Positions 40,083-52,470 of a DNA stretch of 64,000 nt are shown here, one piece after another. The DNA lies in the NCBI RefSeq assembly GCF_003444775.1, contig NZ_CP021081.1, positions 1,786,001 to 1,850,000 of the forward strand, read 5' to 3'. The notes beneath the pieces were generated by a model. It worked only from the letters and a program-made list of their open reading frames with translations. It made no database searches and had not been told where the DNA came from. This stretch comes from Deinococcus ficus (GTDB lineage: Bacteria; Deinococcota; Deinococci; Deinococcales; Deinococcaceae). The position numbers and the translations under genes were made by a program. Every line of letters begins with the position of its first letter. The stretch's first letter is position 1.

Positions 40083-41138
40083 ATGACCCGTTACCGCGAC
40101 GACCGAAATCAGAACCGTGACTGGAACGACCGCCAGGGCCGGGACGACCGTGAGATGTTCGACCAGGGCCGGCCGCGGGACGACCGCAGCGGCATGGGGC
40201 GCTCATTCATGTCCGACGACATGCAGCGCGGCCAGTGGGACGACCGTTCCATGGGCCGCTCCGACATGGGACGCGGCGACCGCGGCCGGATGGGCGGAGG
40301 AGGCGACCGCTCCATGGACCGGGGTCCTGAGGGCGGCTGGTCATCCCCCGGCCCGGGGTACGGCATGGCGTCTGACGGACCATACGAGACCTCTGGGCGC
40401 GGACCGTCCTGGGACGACAGGTCCGGCAGGGGCCGTCAGGGCTGGGGCTCCGGCATGGGGCAGGGCCAGTCCTGGGGCGGCATGGGCCAATCAGGGATGG
40501 GCCGGGGCGACTCCGAGTGGGGCGGGATGCGCCACTCCGGCCAGGATGGCCAGGGCTACGGCATGGGTCAGATGGGCCAGGGTGCCGGGTCGCTGGGGTA
40601 CGGCGCCCAGGGCTACGGCGGCCAGGGCTACGGCGGCCAGAGCTACGGCTCTCAGGGGTACGGCGGCCAGTGGAACGGGCAGGGCATGGGCGGCCAGCCC
40701 GGGGGATCAAGGGAGAGTTACCGGGGCCGCGGCCCGAGCGGGTACCGGCGCAGCGACGAGCGCATTCAGGAGCAGGTGAACGAGGCGCTGGAGGACGACG
40801 ACCGCGTGGACGCCGAGCACATCAGCGTGCAGGTGCAGGGCGGCGAGGTGACCCTGACGGGCACCGTCCGTGACCGGTATCAGAAGCGCTGCGCCGAGGA
40901 CTGCGTGGAGGCCGTGCGCGGCGTGAAGGACGTGCACAACCAGCTGCGCGTGCAGAGCGGCCAGGGCACGTCTGGAGAGATGTCGGGTCAGGCGGGCCGG
41001 CAGTCTGGAACAGGCAGCGTGAGCCTGGGCAGCACCGGTAGGTCGGAGATGGGCAGTACAACCAGCACCACGTCGGGAACGGGCGGGTCCTCCGCGACCG
41101 GCGCCCAGGGCACGACCGGCCGCACCGGCAACAGCTGA
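40083..41138 (+). CDS. BON-domain protein with Gly/Arg/Met-rich low-complexity N-terminus
   Basis: A 351-residue protein without a signal peptide. Residues 1-215 are low-complexity: alternating Arg-Asp pairs and Gly-Met-Gly-Gln repeats, including five tandem GYGGQ-type units (about residues 177-200). Residues 220-290 form a BON domain (IQEQVNEALEDDDRVDAEHISVQVQGGEVTLTG, then VRGVKDVHNQLRV). The tail is Gly/Ser/Thr-rich. BON domains usually bind membranes or peptidoglycan in stress-linked proteins such as OsmY. The disordered arm looks like a phase-separating or surface-binding segment, which is inference. GGAGGT lies 6 nt before the chosen ATG. Confidence 0.8.
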   Translation: MTRYRDDRNQNRDWNDRQGRDDREMFDQGRPRDDRSGMGRSFMSDDMQRGQWDDRSMGRSDMGRGDRGRMGGGGDRSMDRGPEGGWSSPGPGYGMASDGPYETSGRGPSWDDRSGRGRQGWGSGMGQGQSWGGMGQSGMGRGDSEWGGMRHSGQDGQGYGMGQMGQGAGSLGYGAQGYGGQGYGGQSYGSQGYGGQWNGQGMGGQPGGSRESYRGRGPSGYRRSDERIQEQVNEALEDDDRVDAEHISVQVQGGEVTLTGTVRDRYQKRCAEDCVEAVRGVKDVHNQLRVQSGQGTSGEMSGQAGRQSGTGSVSLGSTGRSEMGSTTSTTSGTGGSSATGAQGTTGRTGNS

Positions 41139-41153
41139 CTTTAGGGACAGAGA

Positions 41154-41188
41154 GGGCACCCACCCGGCCGGAGCGCGGGTGGGTGCCC
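41154..41188. terminator. Bidirectional terminator between BON gene and sdaAA
   Basis: A 12-bp perfect stem (GGGCACCCACCC / GGGTGGGTGCCC) with an 11-nt loop between converging genes; CTGTGCTTCTCT follows on the plus strand. Confidence 0.85.
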
Positions 41189-41205
41189 TGTGCTTCTCTG
41201 TACGG

Positions 41206-42096
41206 TCAGGCCATGGGGAGTTCGACCATGCCGCCGGGCAGGTCGCCGTCCTGTTTGCCTTCCATGCGGGCGGTGACGGCGAGGCCGGTGGGCGTCTGGG
41301 CGAGGCCGCCTTCGGCGGTTTCGCGCAGGGCAGCGGGCATCATGCGGCCCACGGAGGCCATGGCGCCGATCACCTCATCCGGGGGAATGAAGGATTCGAG
41401 TTGCGCCAGGGCGAGCTGGGCGGCGCTGACGGCGTGCACGGCGTAGAAGGCGTTGCGGCTGACACAGGGGACTTCCACGTACCCGCCGACGGGGTCGCAG
41501 ACGAGGCCGATGGTGTTCATGAGGGCCATGCTGGCGGCGTGCACGGCGGCGCGGGGGGTGCCGCCCATGAGTTCGACGATGGCGGCGGCAGCCATGGCGG
41601 CGCTGCTGCCGATCTCGGCCTGGCAGCCGCCGGCGGCGCCGCTGATGAACATGCGCTTGGAGATGGCCTTGCCGATGCCCGCGGCGAGGATCATGGGGCC
41701 GACGAGCTGGTCGTCGGGGCGGCCGAGGTGGTCGGCGACGCCGATCAGGGCGCCGGGGATGGTGCCGGCGGACCCGGCGGTGGGGGCGGCGACGATGCGG
41801 CCCATGCGGGCGTTTTCCTCGTTGACGGCCATGGCGTAGGCCTGGACGCGCTTCAGGAGGGGGCTCTGGAGGGTGTCCGGGGCGTCCCAGAGGCCCTTGG
41901 CGTTCCAGCCGACCATGCCGGTGATGCTTTTGGCGTCGCTTTCCAGGCCGCGGCGGATGCTCTGGCGCATCTCGCCGATGCGGCGGAGCATCTCGGCGCG
42001 GATGTCGTCGGGGTTCAGGCCGGTTTCCTGGCAGTCCTGGTCGAGCACCCAGGCGCTGGCGGGAGCGGGGGCCTGCATCAGTTCTTCCAGGGTCAT
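41206..42096 (-). CDS. sdaAA: L-serine dehydratase, iron-sulfur type, alpha chain
   Basis: A 296-residue subunit that, with a beta chain, converts L-serine to pyruvate and ammonia. Cluster-ligand cysteines are in [20 protein letters not shown], and in [19 protein letters not shown], as in SdaAA and the C-terminal half of Sda[15 protein letters not shown] marks the substrate loop. The beta chain (SdaAB) is not next to it; the gene upstream is an unrelated divergent operon. GAGGA lies 9 nt before the ATG and a TACACT box about 30 nt upstream. Confidence 0.93.
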   Translation of the reverse strand: MTLEELMQAPAPASAWVLDQDCQETGLNPDDIRAEMLRRIGEMRQSIRRGLESDAKSITGMVGWNAKGLWDAPDTLQSPLLKRVQAYAMAVNEENARMGRIVAAPTAGSAGTIPGALIGVADHLGRPDDQLVGPMILAAGIGKAISKRMFISGAAGGCQAEIGSSAAMAAAAIVELMGGTPRAAVHAASMALMNTIGLVCDPVGGYVEVPCVSRNAFYAVHAVSAAQLALAQLESFIPPDEVIGAMASVGRMMPAALRETAEGGLAQTPTGLAVTARMEGKQDGDLPGGMVELPMA

Positions 42097-42217
42097 GGCC
42101 TTGTCCTCATGGGTTGGGGGAGTGTACCGCGTGGGGGTGTGCGCGCCCGGACCTGGTTCACGTTTTGTCCGGGGAGGGCAGACGGGAACGCCAGGGGCAG
42201 GACTGGCGTATCTGAGT

Positions 42218-42237
42218 TCAAAGTGATATCACTTTGA
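42218..42237. promoter_or_regulatory. 20-bp perfect palindrome, probable operator of the SPFH-RHH operon
   Basis: TCAAAGTGATATCACTTTGA is a perfect 20-bp palindrome placed 18 nt before the SPFH start codon, in the only AT-rich stretch of this gap. Its position, and a ribbon-helix-helix protein as second gene of the operon, suggest autoregulation. The AGGAGGCACC ribosome-binding site lies just after it. Confidence 0.75.
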
Positions 42238-42255
42238 TAGGAAACAGGAGGCACC

Positions 42256-43170
<915 letters not shown>

Positions 43171-43194
43171 CCGTGAAGGTCCGGAGGCCCGTCC

Positions 43195-43380
43195 ATGCCG
43201 CCCCGTAAGAACTACCCCCTGCGCCTGAACCCGGAGCTGTACGCCGCGCTGGAACGCTGGGCCGCCGACGACCTGCGCAGCGTGAACGCCCAGATCGAGT
43301 ACCTGCTGGCCCAGGCGGTGAAACAGGCCGGGCGCCTGAAAGCCAAAGACCCCCCACCCCAGGAAGAACCCAAGGAATAA
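43195..43380 (+). CDS. Arc/CopG-like ribbon-helix-helix DNA-binding protein
   Basis: A 61-residue protein: [41 protein letters not shown] is a full ribbon-helix-helix unit (beta strand YPLRL, helix A, the [10 protein letters not shown] helix B), followed by a charged tail. As a dimer of such units it should bind short palindromes, and the 20-bp palindrome before the SPFH gene is the obvious candidate. Without a toxin gene beside it, an antitoxin role is not supported. Confidence 0.88.
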   Translation: MPPRKNYPLRLNPELYAALERWAADDLRSVNAQIEYLLAQAVKQAGRLKAKDPPPQEEPKE

Positions 43381-43382
43381 CG

Positions 43383-43410
43383 GGAGGCCGGAGCAGTCGC
43401 TCCGGCCTCC
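43383..43410. terminator. Terminator hairpin between RHH gene and hutH
   Basis: A 12-bp perfect stem (GGAGGCCGGAGC / GCTCCGGCCTCC) with a 4-nt loop 2 nt after the RHH stop; no T run follows. It lies between converging operons. Confidence 0.78.
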
Positions 43411-43431
43411 TGGCGTGCGGCGCCTGCGCGA

Positions 43432-44934
43432 TTAAGCGTCCTGCGCCACGCGCAGCAGCTCGCCGGACTTCACCATCTCCACGATCCGGATCAGGTCCGG
43501 GCGGTAGTAGCGGTCCTGCGTCATGTTCGGAATGTGGCGGCGCAGGTACTCCCAGGCGGCCTGCACGCCCCGCCCGGCGCGCAGCTGCTGGAAGTCCAGG
43601 GCCTGCGCGGCGCACATCAGCTCGATGCCCAGGACGTTCTGCACGTTCTCCAGCACGGCGCGCAGCTGCCGTGCCCCGTGCGCGCCCATGGACACGTGGT
43701 CCTCCTGGTTGGCGCTGGTGGGAATGGTGTCCACGCTGGCCGGGTGCGCCAGGACCTTGTTCTCGCTGACCAGCGCGGCGGCCGTGTACTGCGCGATCAT
43801 GAACCCGCTGTTCAGCCCGCCCTGCGGCGTCAGGAACCCCGGCAGGCCGCTCAGGGACGGGTTGAGCAGCTGCTCGCAGCGCCGTTCACTGATGCTGCCC
43901 AGTTCCGCCACCGCGACCTTCAGCGCGTCGATGGTCACCGCGAGCGGCTGCCCGTGAAAGTTCCCGCCGGACACCACGTCCCCGGTGTCCGGGAAGATCA
44001 GGGGGTTGTCGGTCACGGACGCGAACTCGGTGTCCAGCACCCGCGCGGCGTGCGTCAGGGCGTCGGCCGAGGCGCCGTGCACCTGCGGGGCGGCGCGCAG
44101 GCTGTAGGCGTCCTGCACCTTGCCGTCCCCGACGGCGTGGCTGGGCGCGATCTCCGAATCCCGCAGGAACTGCCGCAGCTCGGTCGCCACCGCCACCGCG
44201 CCCGGATGCGGGCGCAGGCCCACCACGTCCGGCTGAAAGGGGCGGTGCGAGCCGTACATGGCCTCCACCGTCATGGCCGCCGCGAGGTTCGCGGTGCCCA
44301 GCAGGGTCCGCGCGTCGTGCAGGGCCAGGGCCAGCAGGCTGCCCATCAGCTGCGTGCCGTTGATCAGCGCCAGGCCCTCTTTGGCTTGCAGTTGCAGGGG
44401 TGCGGCGCCCAGCGCGGCCAGCACGTCCGCGGCCGGCTGCACGCGGCCGCCGTGCTCCACCTCGCCCATCCCGATCAGGGCCAGCGCCAGGTGCGCGAGC
44501 GGCGCGAGGTCGCCGGACGCGCCCACGCTGCCCTGCGCCGGCACGACCGGGTGCGCCCCGGCGTTCAGCAGCGTGAGCAGCAGTTCCACGACCTCCACAC
44601 GCACCCCGGAGTGCCCCAGCGCCAGGGACTGCGCACGCAGCAGCAGCATGCCGCGCACCACCTCCGCCGGGAGGGGTTCGCCCACGCCGATCGCGTGGGA
44701 CATGATCAGGTTGTGCTGCAGCTGTTCCAGGTCCGCGCGGGGCACCTGCACGTTCGCGAACTTCCCGAAGCCGGTGTTCACGCCGTACACCGGGGTGTCG
44801 CCCTCCACGATCCGCTCGATCACGGCCCGCGCCCGCCCGATCCGGGTCCGCGCGGCGTCGGCCAGGGTGACGGCCTCCCCGCCGCGCACGACGGCGATGA
44901 ACTGCTCCAGGGTGAGGTGCTGATCCAGAATCAT
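43432..44934 (-). CDS. hutH: Histidine ammonia-lyase
   Basis: A 500-residue MIO-type lyase that deaminates L-histidine to urocanate, the first step of histidine use. The Ala-Ser-Gly triad that cyclises to the MIO group is in [18 protein letters not shown] (about residues 140-157). [13 protein letters not shown] and SVGEP-like early segments fit HutH. It is the last gene of hutU-G-I-H and overlaps hutI by 4 nt. Length matches the family. Confidence 0.97.
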   Translation of the reverse strand: MILDQHLTLEQFIAVVRGGEAVTLADAARTRIGRARAVIERIVEGDTPVYGVNTGFGKFANVQVPRADLEQLQHNLIMSHAIGVGEPLPAEVVRGMLLLRAQSLALGHSGVRVEVVELLLTLLNAGAHPVVPAQGSVGASGDLAPLAHLALALIGMGEVEHGGRVQPAADVLAALGAAPLQLQAKEGLALINGTQLMGSLLALALHDARTLLGTANLAAAMTVEAMYGSHRPFQPDVVGLRPHPGAVAVATELRQFLRDSEIAPSHAVGDGKVQDAYSLRAAPQVHGASADALTHAARVLDTEFASVTDNPLIFPDTGDVVSGGNFHGQPLAVTIDALKVAVAELGSISERRCEQLLNPSLSGLPGFLTPQGGLNSGFMIAQYTAAALVSENKVLAHPASVDTIPTSANQEDHVSMGAHGARQLRAVLENVQNVLGIELMCAAQALDFQQLRAGRGVQAAWEYLRRHIPNMTQDRYYRPDLIRIVEMVKSGELLRVAQDA

Positions 44935-46130
44935 GCGGGGGTTCCTCCGGTGAAGACGTCCCGGACGGGGTTGCCGCCGAGCGTGTAGGTCAGGTCGCGC
45001 CAGTCGGCGCTGTGCAGGGCCAGGAAGTCCGCCCGCTGGCCGGGTGCCAGGGCGCCGCGGTCCGTGAGGCCCAGGGCGTGCGCGGCGTTCACCGTGCCGG
45101 CCGTCAGCGCCTCGGCGGGGGTCAGGCCGTTCAGGCGCACCGCCAGGGCCAGGGCCAGCTGCGCGCTGAACAGCGGCGAGCTGCCCGGGTTCAGGTCGGT
45201 GCCGACCGCCAGGAGGGCGCCCGCGTCGATCAGCGCGCGGCCGGGCGCGGCCGGGAGGCCCAGGTGCAGGGTCACGCCCGGCAGGACGGTCGCCACGGTG
45301 TCCGAGGCGGCCAGGGCGGCAACCTGCGCCGCGCCGCTGGCTTCCAGGTGGTCCACGCTCAGGGCGCCCAGCTCGCAGGCGAGTTCGGTTCCGCCGAGTG
45401 TCTGGAACTGGTCGGCGTGCAGTTTCAGGTGCAGGCCGTGCGCCCGCGCCGCCGTGAAGATCCGGCGGGTTTCGGCCACGGTGAAGGCCTCCTTCTCGCA
45501 GAAGACGTCCACCGCCCCGGCCAGCCCCTCACGGGCCACCTGGGGAATCAGGTCCTCGCACACGCCCTGCACGTACTCGGCGCGGGCCTCGGTGGGCGGG
45601 ACGTGAATGAGCAGGGTGGGCACCAGCCCGAACTCCGGCTGGAGGGCGCGGACGGCGGCCAGCATGCGCCGTTCGGCGCCAAAGTCCAGGCCGTAGCCGC
45701 TTTTCACCTCGGCGGTCGTGACGCCCGAGGCGCGCAGGGCCTGAAGGCGCGGGCGGGCCAGGGCGATCAGGTCCTCCACGCTGGCCGCCGCGGTCGCGCG
45801 CATGGTGCTGCGGATGCCGCCGCCCCGCGCCAGCATCTCCTCGTACGGCACGCCGGAAATCCGCGCCTCGAAGTCCGCGAGGCGGTCCCCGGCCCACACG
45901 GCGTGCGTGTGCGGGTCGGTCAGGCCCGGCACGACCGCCACGCCGCCCAGGTCGTGGGTGCGCGCGGCGGTGGGCGCGGCGGTCCTCTCCCCCACCCAGG
46001 CGATCACGCCGTCCCGCACGAGCAGCGCAGCGTCGGGAATCACCTGCAGGTCGCGCATGGCCGCGCCGCGCTGCGGGCCGGGCCGGGCGGTGACCAGCTG
46101 GGTGATGTTCGTGTAGAGCGTCTCAGTCAC
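44931..46130 (-). CDS. hutI: Imidazolonepropionase
   Basis: A 399-residue amidohydrolase that opens 4-imidazolone-5-propionate to N-formimino-L-glutamate. Metal ligands: [12 protein letters not shown] near residue 72, LKLHADQF near 237, and [13 protein letters not shown] near 310. [12 protein letters not shown] is diagnostic for HutI. It overlaps hutG at its start by 8 nt and hutH at its end by 4 nt. Confidence 0.96.
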   Translation of the reverse strand: MTETLYTNITQLVTARPGPQRGAAMRDLQVIPDAALLVRDGVIAWVGERTAAPTAARTHDLGGVAVVPGLTDPHTHAVWAGDRLADFEARISGVPYEEMLARGGGIRSTMRATAAASVEDLIALARPRLQALRASGVTTAEVKSGYGLDFGAERRMLAAVRALQPEFGLVPTLLIHVPPTEARAEYVQGVCEDLIPQVAREGLAGAVDVFCEKEAFTVAETRRIFTAARAHGLHLKLHADQFQTLGGTELACELGALSVDHLEASGAAQVAALAASDTVATVLPGVTLHLGLPAAPGRALIDAGALLAVGTDLNPGSSPLFSAQLALALAVRLNGLTPAEALTAGTVNAAHALGLTDRGALAPGQRADFLALHSADWRDLTYTLGGNPVRDVFTGGTPA

Positions 46131-47045
46131 GGCGGCCCCCGTCCAGGCCGGCCTCGCACAGCGTCTCCATGATCAGGCGGGCCATCAGCAGTTCGCTGCG
46201 GCCGCTGGGGTCCAGGTTCGGGGCGAGTTCCACAAGGTCCAGGCCCACCACGGTGTTGCGCTGCGCGGCAGCCGCCAGGACCGCCATGGCCTGCGCGTAC
46301 GTGAAGCCGTCCGGTTCGGGGCTGGACGTGCCGGGCAGCACAGCCGGGTCCAGTCCGTCCACGTCGATGCTGAGGTACACGTTCTTCCCGGTGGGCAGCG
46401 CGTCCAGCACCGCCCCCAGATCGCGGGTGACGTCCGTCATGGGAATCAGGGTGTGGCCGCGGGCCCGCGCGGCCGCCACGGCCTCCGGATCGAAGCGCAG
46501 GCCGCGCAGACCGACGGTCGTGATGTGGGTGAGGTTCGGCAGGGCCTCGCACGCCCGGCGGAAGGGGCTGCTGTTGCTGTAGCGCGTGTCGTTGCGCACG
46601 TCCGTGAAGTCCAGGTGCGCGTCGAGCTGCACGACGTGCAGGTCCGGCACGTCGTGGAAGGCGCGCAGCAGCGGAAAGCTCACGCTGTGGTCGCCGCCCA
46701 GGAACACCGGCAGGCGGCAGCGCGCCCGGACCTCCCGGGCGGCGGCGGTGGTGCGGTCGCGCATCAGTTCCGGTTCCAGGCTGGGCAGCACCACGTCCCC
46801 GGCGTCGGCGAAGGTCACGCCCGCGAGCCGCACCGTGCCGTCCAGGCCGCTGAAGGGCGGCACGCTGCGCAGGGACGCCTCACGCAGGGCGCGGGGCGCG
46901 AACCGTGCGCCCGGCCGGAAGCCCAGCGCGATGTCGAAGGGCACGCCCAGCACGCCCACGTCCGCCTGCCAGTCCCCGCCGGGCTGCACCTGCGGGGCGC
47001 GGGCGAACGTGGCGACGCCGCCGTACGGCAGGTGGGCAGGCGTGC

Positions 47046-47049
<4 letters not shown>
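46123..47049 (-). CDS. hutG: Formimidoylglutamase (arginase family)
   Basis: A 308-residue manganese ureohydrolase. Metal motifs: [21 protein letters not shown] and [17 protein letters not shown], followed by the Glu-containing [21 protein letters not shown] end. In this operon it hydrolyses N-formimino-L-glutamate to glutamate and formamide, so the pathway does not need tetrahydrofolate. Agmatinase activity is unlikely given the hut neighbours. It overlaps hutU by 4 nt. Confidence 0.94.
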
Positions 47050-48725
<1,676 letters not shown>

Positions 48726-48801
48726 GGGGGTCCTCCCTGAGTGGTGCGGGGTTTGAATGTGCCCCCATGGTCCGGGTTGGCGGGTCGCCCCTCAAGGCAT
48801 C

Positions 48802-48820
48802 TTTCCGGAATATTCGAAAA
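48802..48820. promoter_or_regulatory. Imperfect palindrome in hut divergent region, candidate IclR-type operator
   Basis: TTTCCGGAATATTCGAAAA has a perfect GAATATTC core and matching outer T/A positions (12 of 18 paired). It overlaps the -35 region of the IclR gene promoter and lies about 80 nt upstream of hutU, placed to control both. Confidence 0.5.
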
Positions 48821-48825
48821 GCCGC

Positions 48826-48831
48826 TACAGT
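48826..48831 (+). promoter_or_regulatory. Leaderless-type -10 element (TACAGT)
   Basis: TACAGT lies 6 nt before the ATG of the IclR-family gene and directly next to the candidate operator; no Shine-Dalgarno sequence. Confidence 0.65.
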
Positions 48832-48837
48832 GCCCGC

Positions 48838-49593
48838 ATGCCTCCCGCGCGCACCCGGTCCACCGTGCAGCACGCCGTGGCCCTGCTGGAACTGTTTGAT
48901 GCCGACCACACCCAGTGGACGCTCAGTGCCCTGGCCCGACAGCTGAACCAGCCGGTGTCCAGCGTGCACGAACAGCTGCTCACCCTGACCCACAGCGGCC
49001 TTCTCACCAAACTGGGGCGCGGGCGCTACGGCCTGGGCTGGCGCCTGCTGAAACTCTCCAGCGCGCTGTACGGCAGCCTGCCCTGGTACCCGCACGCGCA
49101 CGCCGCCATGGAACGCGTCGCGCGGCGCACCCACCATCTCACCTTCGTGAGCGTGCTGGACGGCCCGCGCGTGCTGTGCGTGGCCCGCAGCGTGCAGGGT
49201 CGCGACACGCCCGCCCGGTCCGGCGGGACCGTCATGGGCGAGACGCGGTTCGAGCTGCCCGCGCACGCCACCGCTGGCGGCAAACTGCTGCTCGCGCTGG
49301 CCGAGCAGCCTCTCCCCCCGGACGCTGAGGCATTCACGGACCGGACGGTCACCACCCCGGCCGCCTGGACCGCGGCCGCCCGGGAGATCCGCGCGGCCGG
49401 GTTCGCGCAGGCGGTGGACGAGTGGGCGCCGGGCACCAGCGCCCTGGCGGTGCCGGTCCGGTCGGACGCGGGCGTCATGGCGGCGCTGGGGGTCAGCCTG
49501 CCCACCGCGCGCCTGCGAGGCCGGGACGGCCTGCTGCGCATCCTGCAGGACGAGGCCGACCAGATCGGCTGGGCGCTCGGCAGCCGGCCCTAG
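48838..49593 (+). CDS. IclR-family regulator, probable hut operon regulator
   Basis: A 251-residue protein. The N-terminal winged helix (TVQHAVALLELFDADHTQWTLSALARQLNQPVSSVHEQLLTLTHSGLL) is followed by the IclR effector domain, with TAGGKLLLALAEQPLP, a region rich in Arg/Ala, and WAPGTSALAVPVRSDAGVMAALGVSLP. Divergent placement from hutU suggests it senses histidine or urocanate. The ATG is chosen because TACAGT sits 6 nt upstream and the IclR domain starts here; a longer frame adds 27 unlikely residues. The stop overlaps the converging antiporter gene by 4 nt. Confidence 0.88.
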   Translation: MPPARTRSTVQHAVALLELFDADHTQWTLSALARQLNQPVSSVHEQLLTLTHSGLLTKLGRGRYGLGWRLLKLSSALYGSLPWYPHAHAAMERVARRTHHLTFVSVLDGPRVLCVARSVQGRDTPARSGGTVMGETRFELPAHATAGGKLLLALAEQPLPPDAEAFTDRTVTTPAAWTAAAREIRAAGFAQAVDEWAPGTSALAVPVRSDAGVMAALGVSLPTARLRGRDGLLRILQDEADQIGWALGSRP

Positions 49594-50840
49594 GTGGCGG
49601 GCGCCGCGGCGCGGGGCTGGCCCCTGAGCAGGGCGCGCAGGACGAGAGGAGCGAGCAGGGTGGTGAGCAGCACCATCAGGATCACCTGGGCGTACTCGGT
49701 CTTGCCGATGATCCCGGCCCCGAGGCCGAGGCTGGCGACGATCAATCCGACCTCGCCGCGCGGGACCATGCCCAGGCCCACCAGCAGGGCGTCCCGGCCG
49801 CCCATGCTGCGCGCGCCGAGAACCCCGCCGAGCACCTTGCCGATCACGGCCAGGACCGTCAGGACGCTGCCGGCGATCAGCACCTGCACGCTGCCGAGGG
49901 CCGCCACGTCCAGTTGCAGGCCTACCACCACGAAGAACACCGGGGCCAGGAACGCCTCGATGGCGTGCACCTTCGACTCGAACTCCACCTGGTCCTTCAC
50001 CTCGGCCAGAACCATGCCGGCCAGGAACGCGCCGATGATGGGGGCGAGCCCGGCCACGCTGCTCAGGGCGGCCACGCCCAGCCCGACGACGATGGCGACG
50101 TTGAAGGCCCGCGCCACGCTGATGCTCTGCAGTCGGCTCTGGAAGCGGCGGATCAGGGGAATGCCCACCGCCAGCACCAGCGCCACGAAACCCACGCTGA
50201 GGCCAAGGGTCACGGCGACCTGCGTGCCGGTGAGGCCCTGCCCGGCCCCGAGGCTGGCGACCACGGCCAGCAGGGTGAGGCCCAGGATGTCGTCGATGAC
50301 GGCCGCGCCGAGGATCACCTGGGCGAAGCGGGCGTCCAGCACGCCGATCTCCTGGAGGACCTTGGCGGTGATGCCCACGGATGTGGCGACCAGGGCCGTG
50401 CCGACAAAGAGCGCGCTGACGTTCGACTGGTCCTGCCACAGCCCGAACCCGAAGCCCAGCGCGAGGGGGAACGCGATGCCCAGCACCGCGACCAGCAGCG
50501 CTTCCTTGCCCACGGCGAGCAGGTCCTTGAAGCGGGTTTCCAGGCCCACCATGAACAGCAGGAAGATCGCCCCGAGTTCCGCCAGGGTGAGGAAGAAGTC
50601 GCCGGGCTGCACGAGGTTCAGCAGGCTGGGGCCGATCACGATACCGGCCAGCACCTGCCCGACCACGGCGGGCACGCCCAGTCTGGAGGCGGCGGCGCCG
50701 AGCAGGGAGGCGGCCAGCACCACCCAGAAGAGACCGAACAGCAGCTCCCCGTGGCTGCTGCTGGCGGCCAGCGCGCTGCTGCCACCGAGGAGGGTCAGGG
50801 CGGTGAGCTGCCCTGGCGAGATCCTGACTGTTCCGTTCAT
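49590..50840 (-). CDS. CPA2-type cation:proton antiporter (KefB/NapA-like)
   Basis: A 416-residue membrane protein with about 12-13 helices. AAVIDDILGL carries the double Asp of electrogenic Na+/H+ antiporters (NapA type). VVGQVLAGIVIGPSLL and FLLFMVGLETRFKDL are conserved family segments. There is no C-terminal RCK/TrkA-N domain, so it is not a full KefB or KefC. It probably exchanges Na+ or K+ for H+. TGGAGGT lies 8 nt before the ATG. It overlaps the IclR gene tail-to-tail. Confidence 0.9.
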   Translation of the reverse strand: MNGTVRISPGQLTALTLLGGSSALAASSSHGELLFGLFWVVLAASLLGAAASRLGVPAVVGQVLAGIVIGPSLLNLVQPGDFFLTLAELGAIFLLFMVGLETRFKDLLAVGKEALLVAVLGIAFPLALGFGFGLWQDQSNVSALFVGTALVATSVGITAKVLQEIGVLDARFAQVILGAAVIDDILGLTLLAVVASLGAGQGLTGTQVAVTLGLSVGFVALVLAVGIPLIRRFQSRLQSISVARAFNVAIVVGLGVAALSSVAGLAPIIGAFLAGMVLAEVKDQVEFESKVHAIEAFLAPVFFVVVGLQLDVAALGSVQVLIAGSVLTVLAVIGKVLGGVLGARSMGGRDALLVGLGMVPRGEVGLIVASLGLGAGIIGKTEYAQVILMVLLTTLLAPLVLRALLRGQPRAAAPAT

Positions 50841-51025
50841 CGTGTACCTCCAGACGTGTCCACAGCGAAACGGAGACAGGCCGCTTGACCTGTCTCCACC
50901 GTGGGCCGCCTGTGGGGGCGGCTCCCAGCCCCGCGTACGGCGGGGCTCAGCTGTCTGTGCTCATTCTACGGTCTGGGCGCTTTCCAGGCCTCCGACATCA
51001 AGGGCCGGTGAACGCCCGGGGCGGC

Positions 51026-52420
<1,395 letters not shown>

Positions 52421-52470
52421 GACTCGGTCTCCATCGGGGTGAGGGCACTCGGGGATTCAGGGCAGGCGGT

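Noticed and set aside
39880..40086. Short plus-strand frame between the HAD and BON genes
   Set aside because: No promoter or ribosome-binding site and no conserved-looking sequence; it runs into the BON start region. I treat the 213-bp gap as non-coding.
43195..43380. RHH protein as antitoxin of a toxin-antitoxin pair
   Set aside because: Its only partner in the operon is a 304-residue SPFH membrane protein, not a small toxin.
50927..50947. Hairpin AGCCCCGC / GCGGGGCT between aminotransferase and antiporter genes
   Set aside because: Only an 8-bp stem with no T run on either strand and about 80 nt past the stop; too weak to call a terminator.
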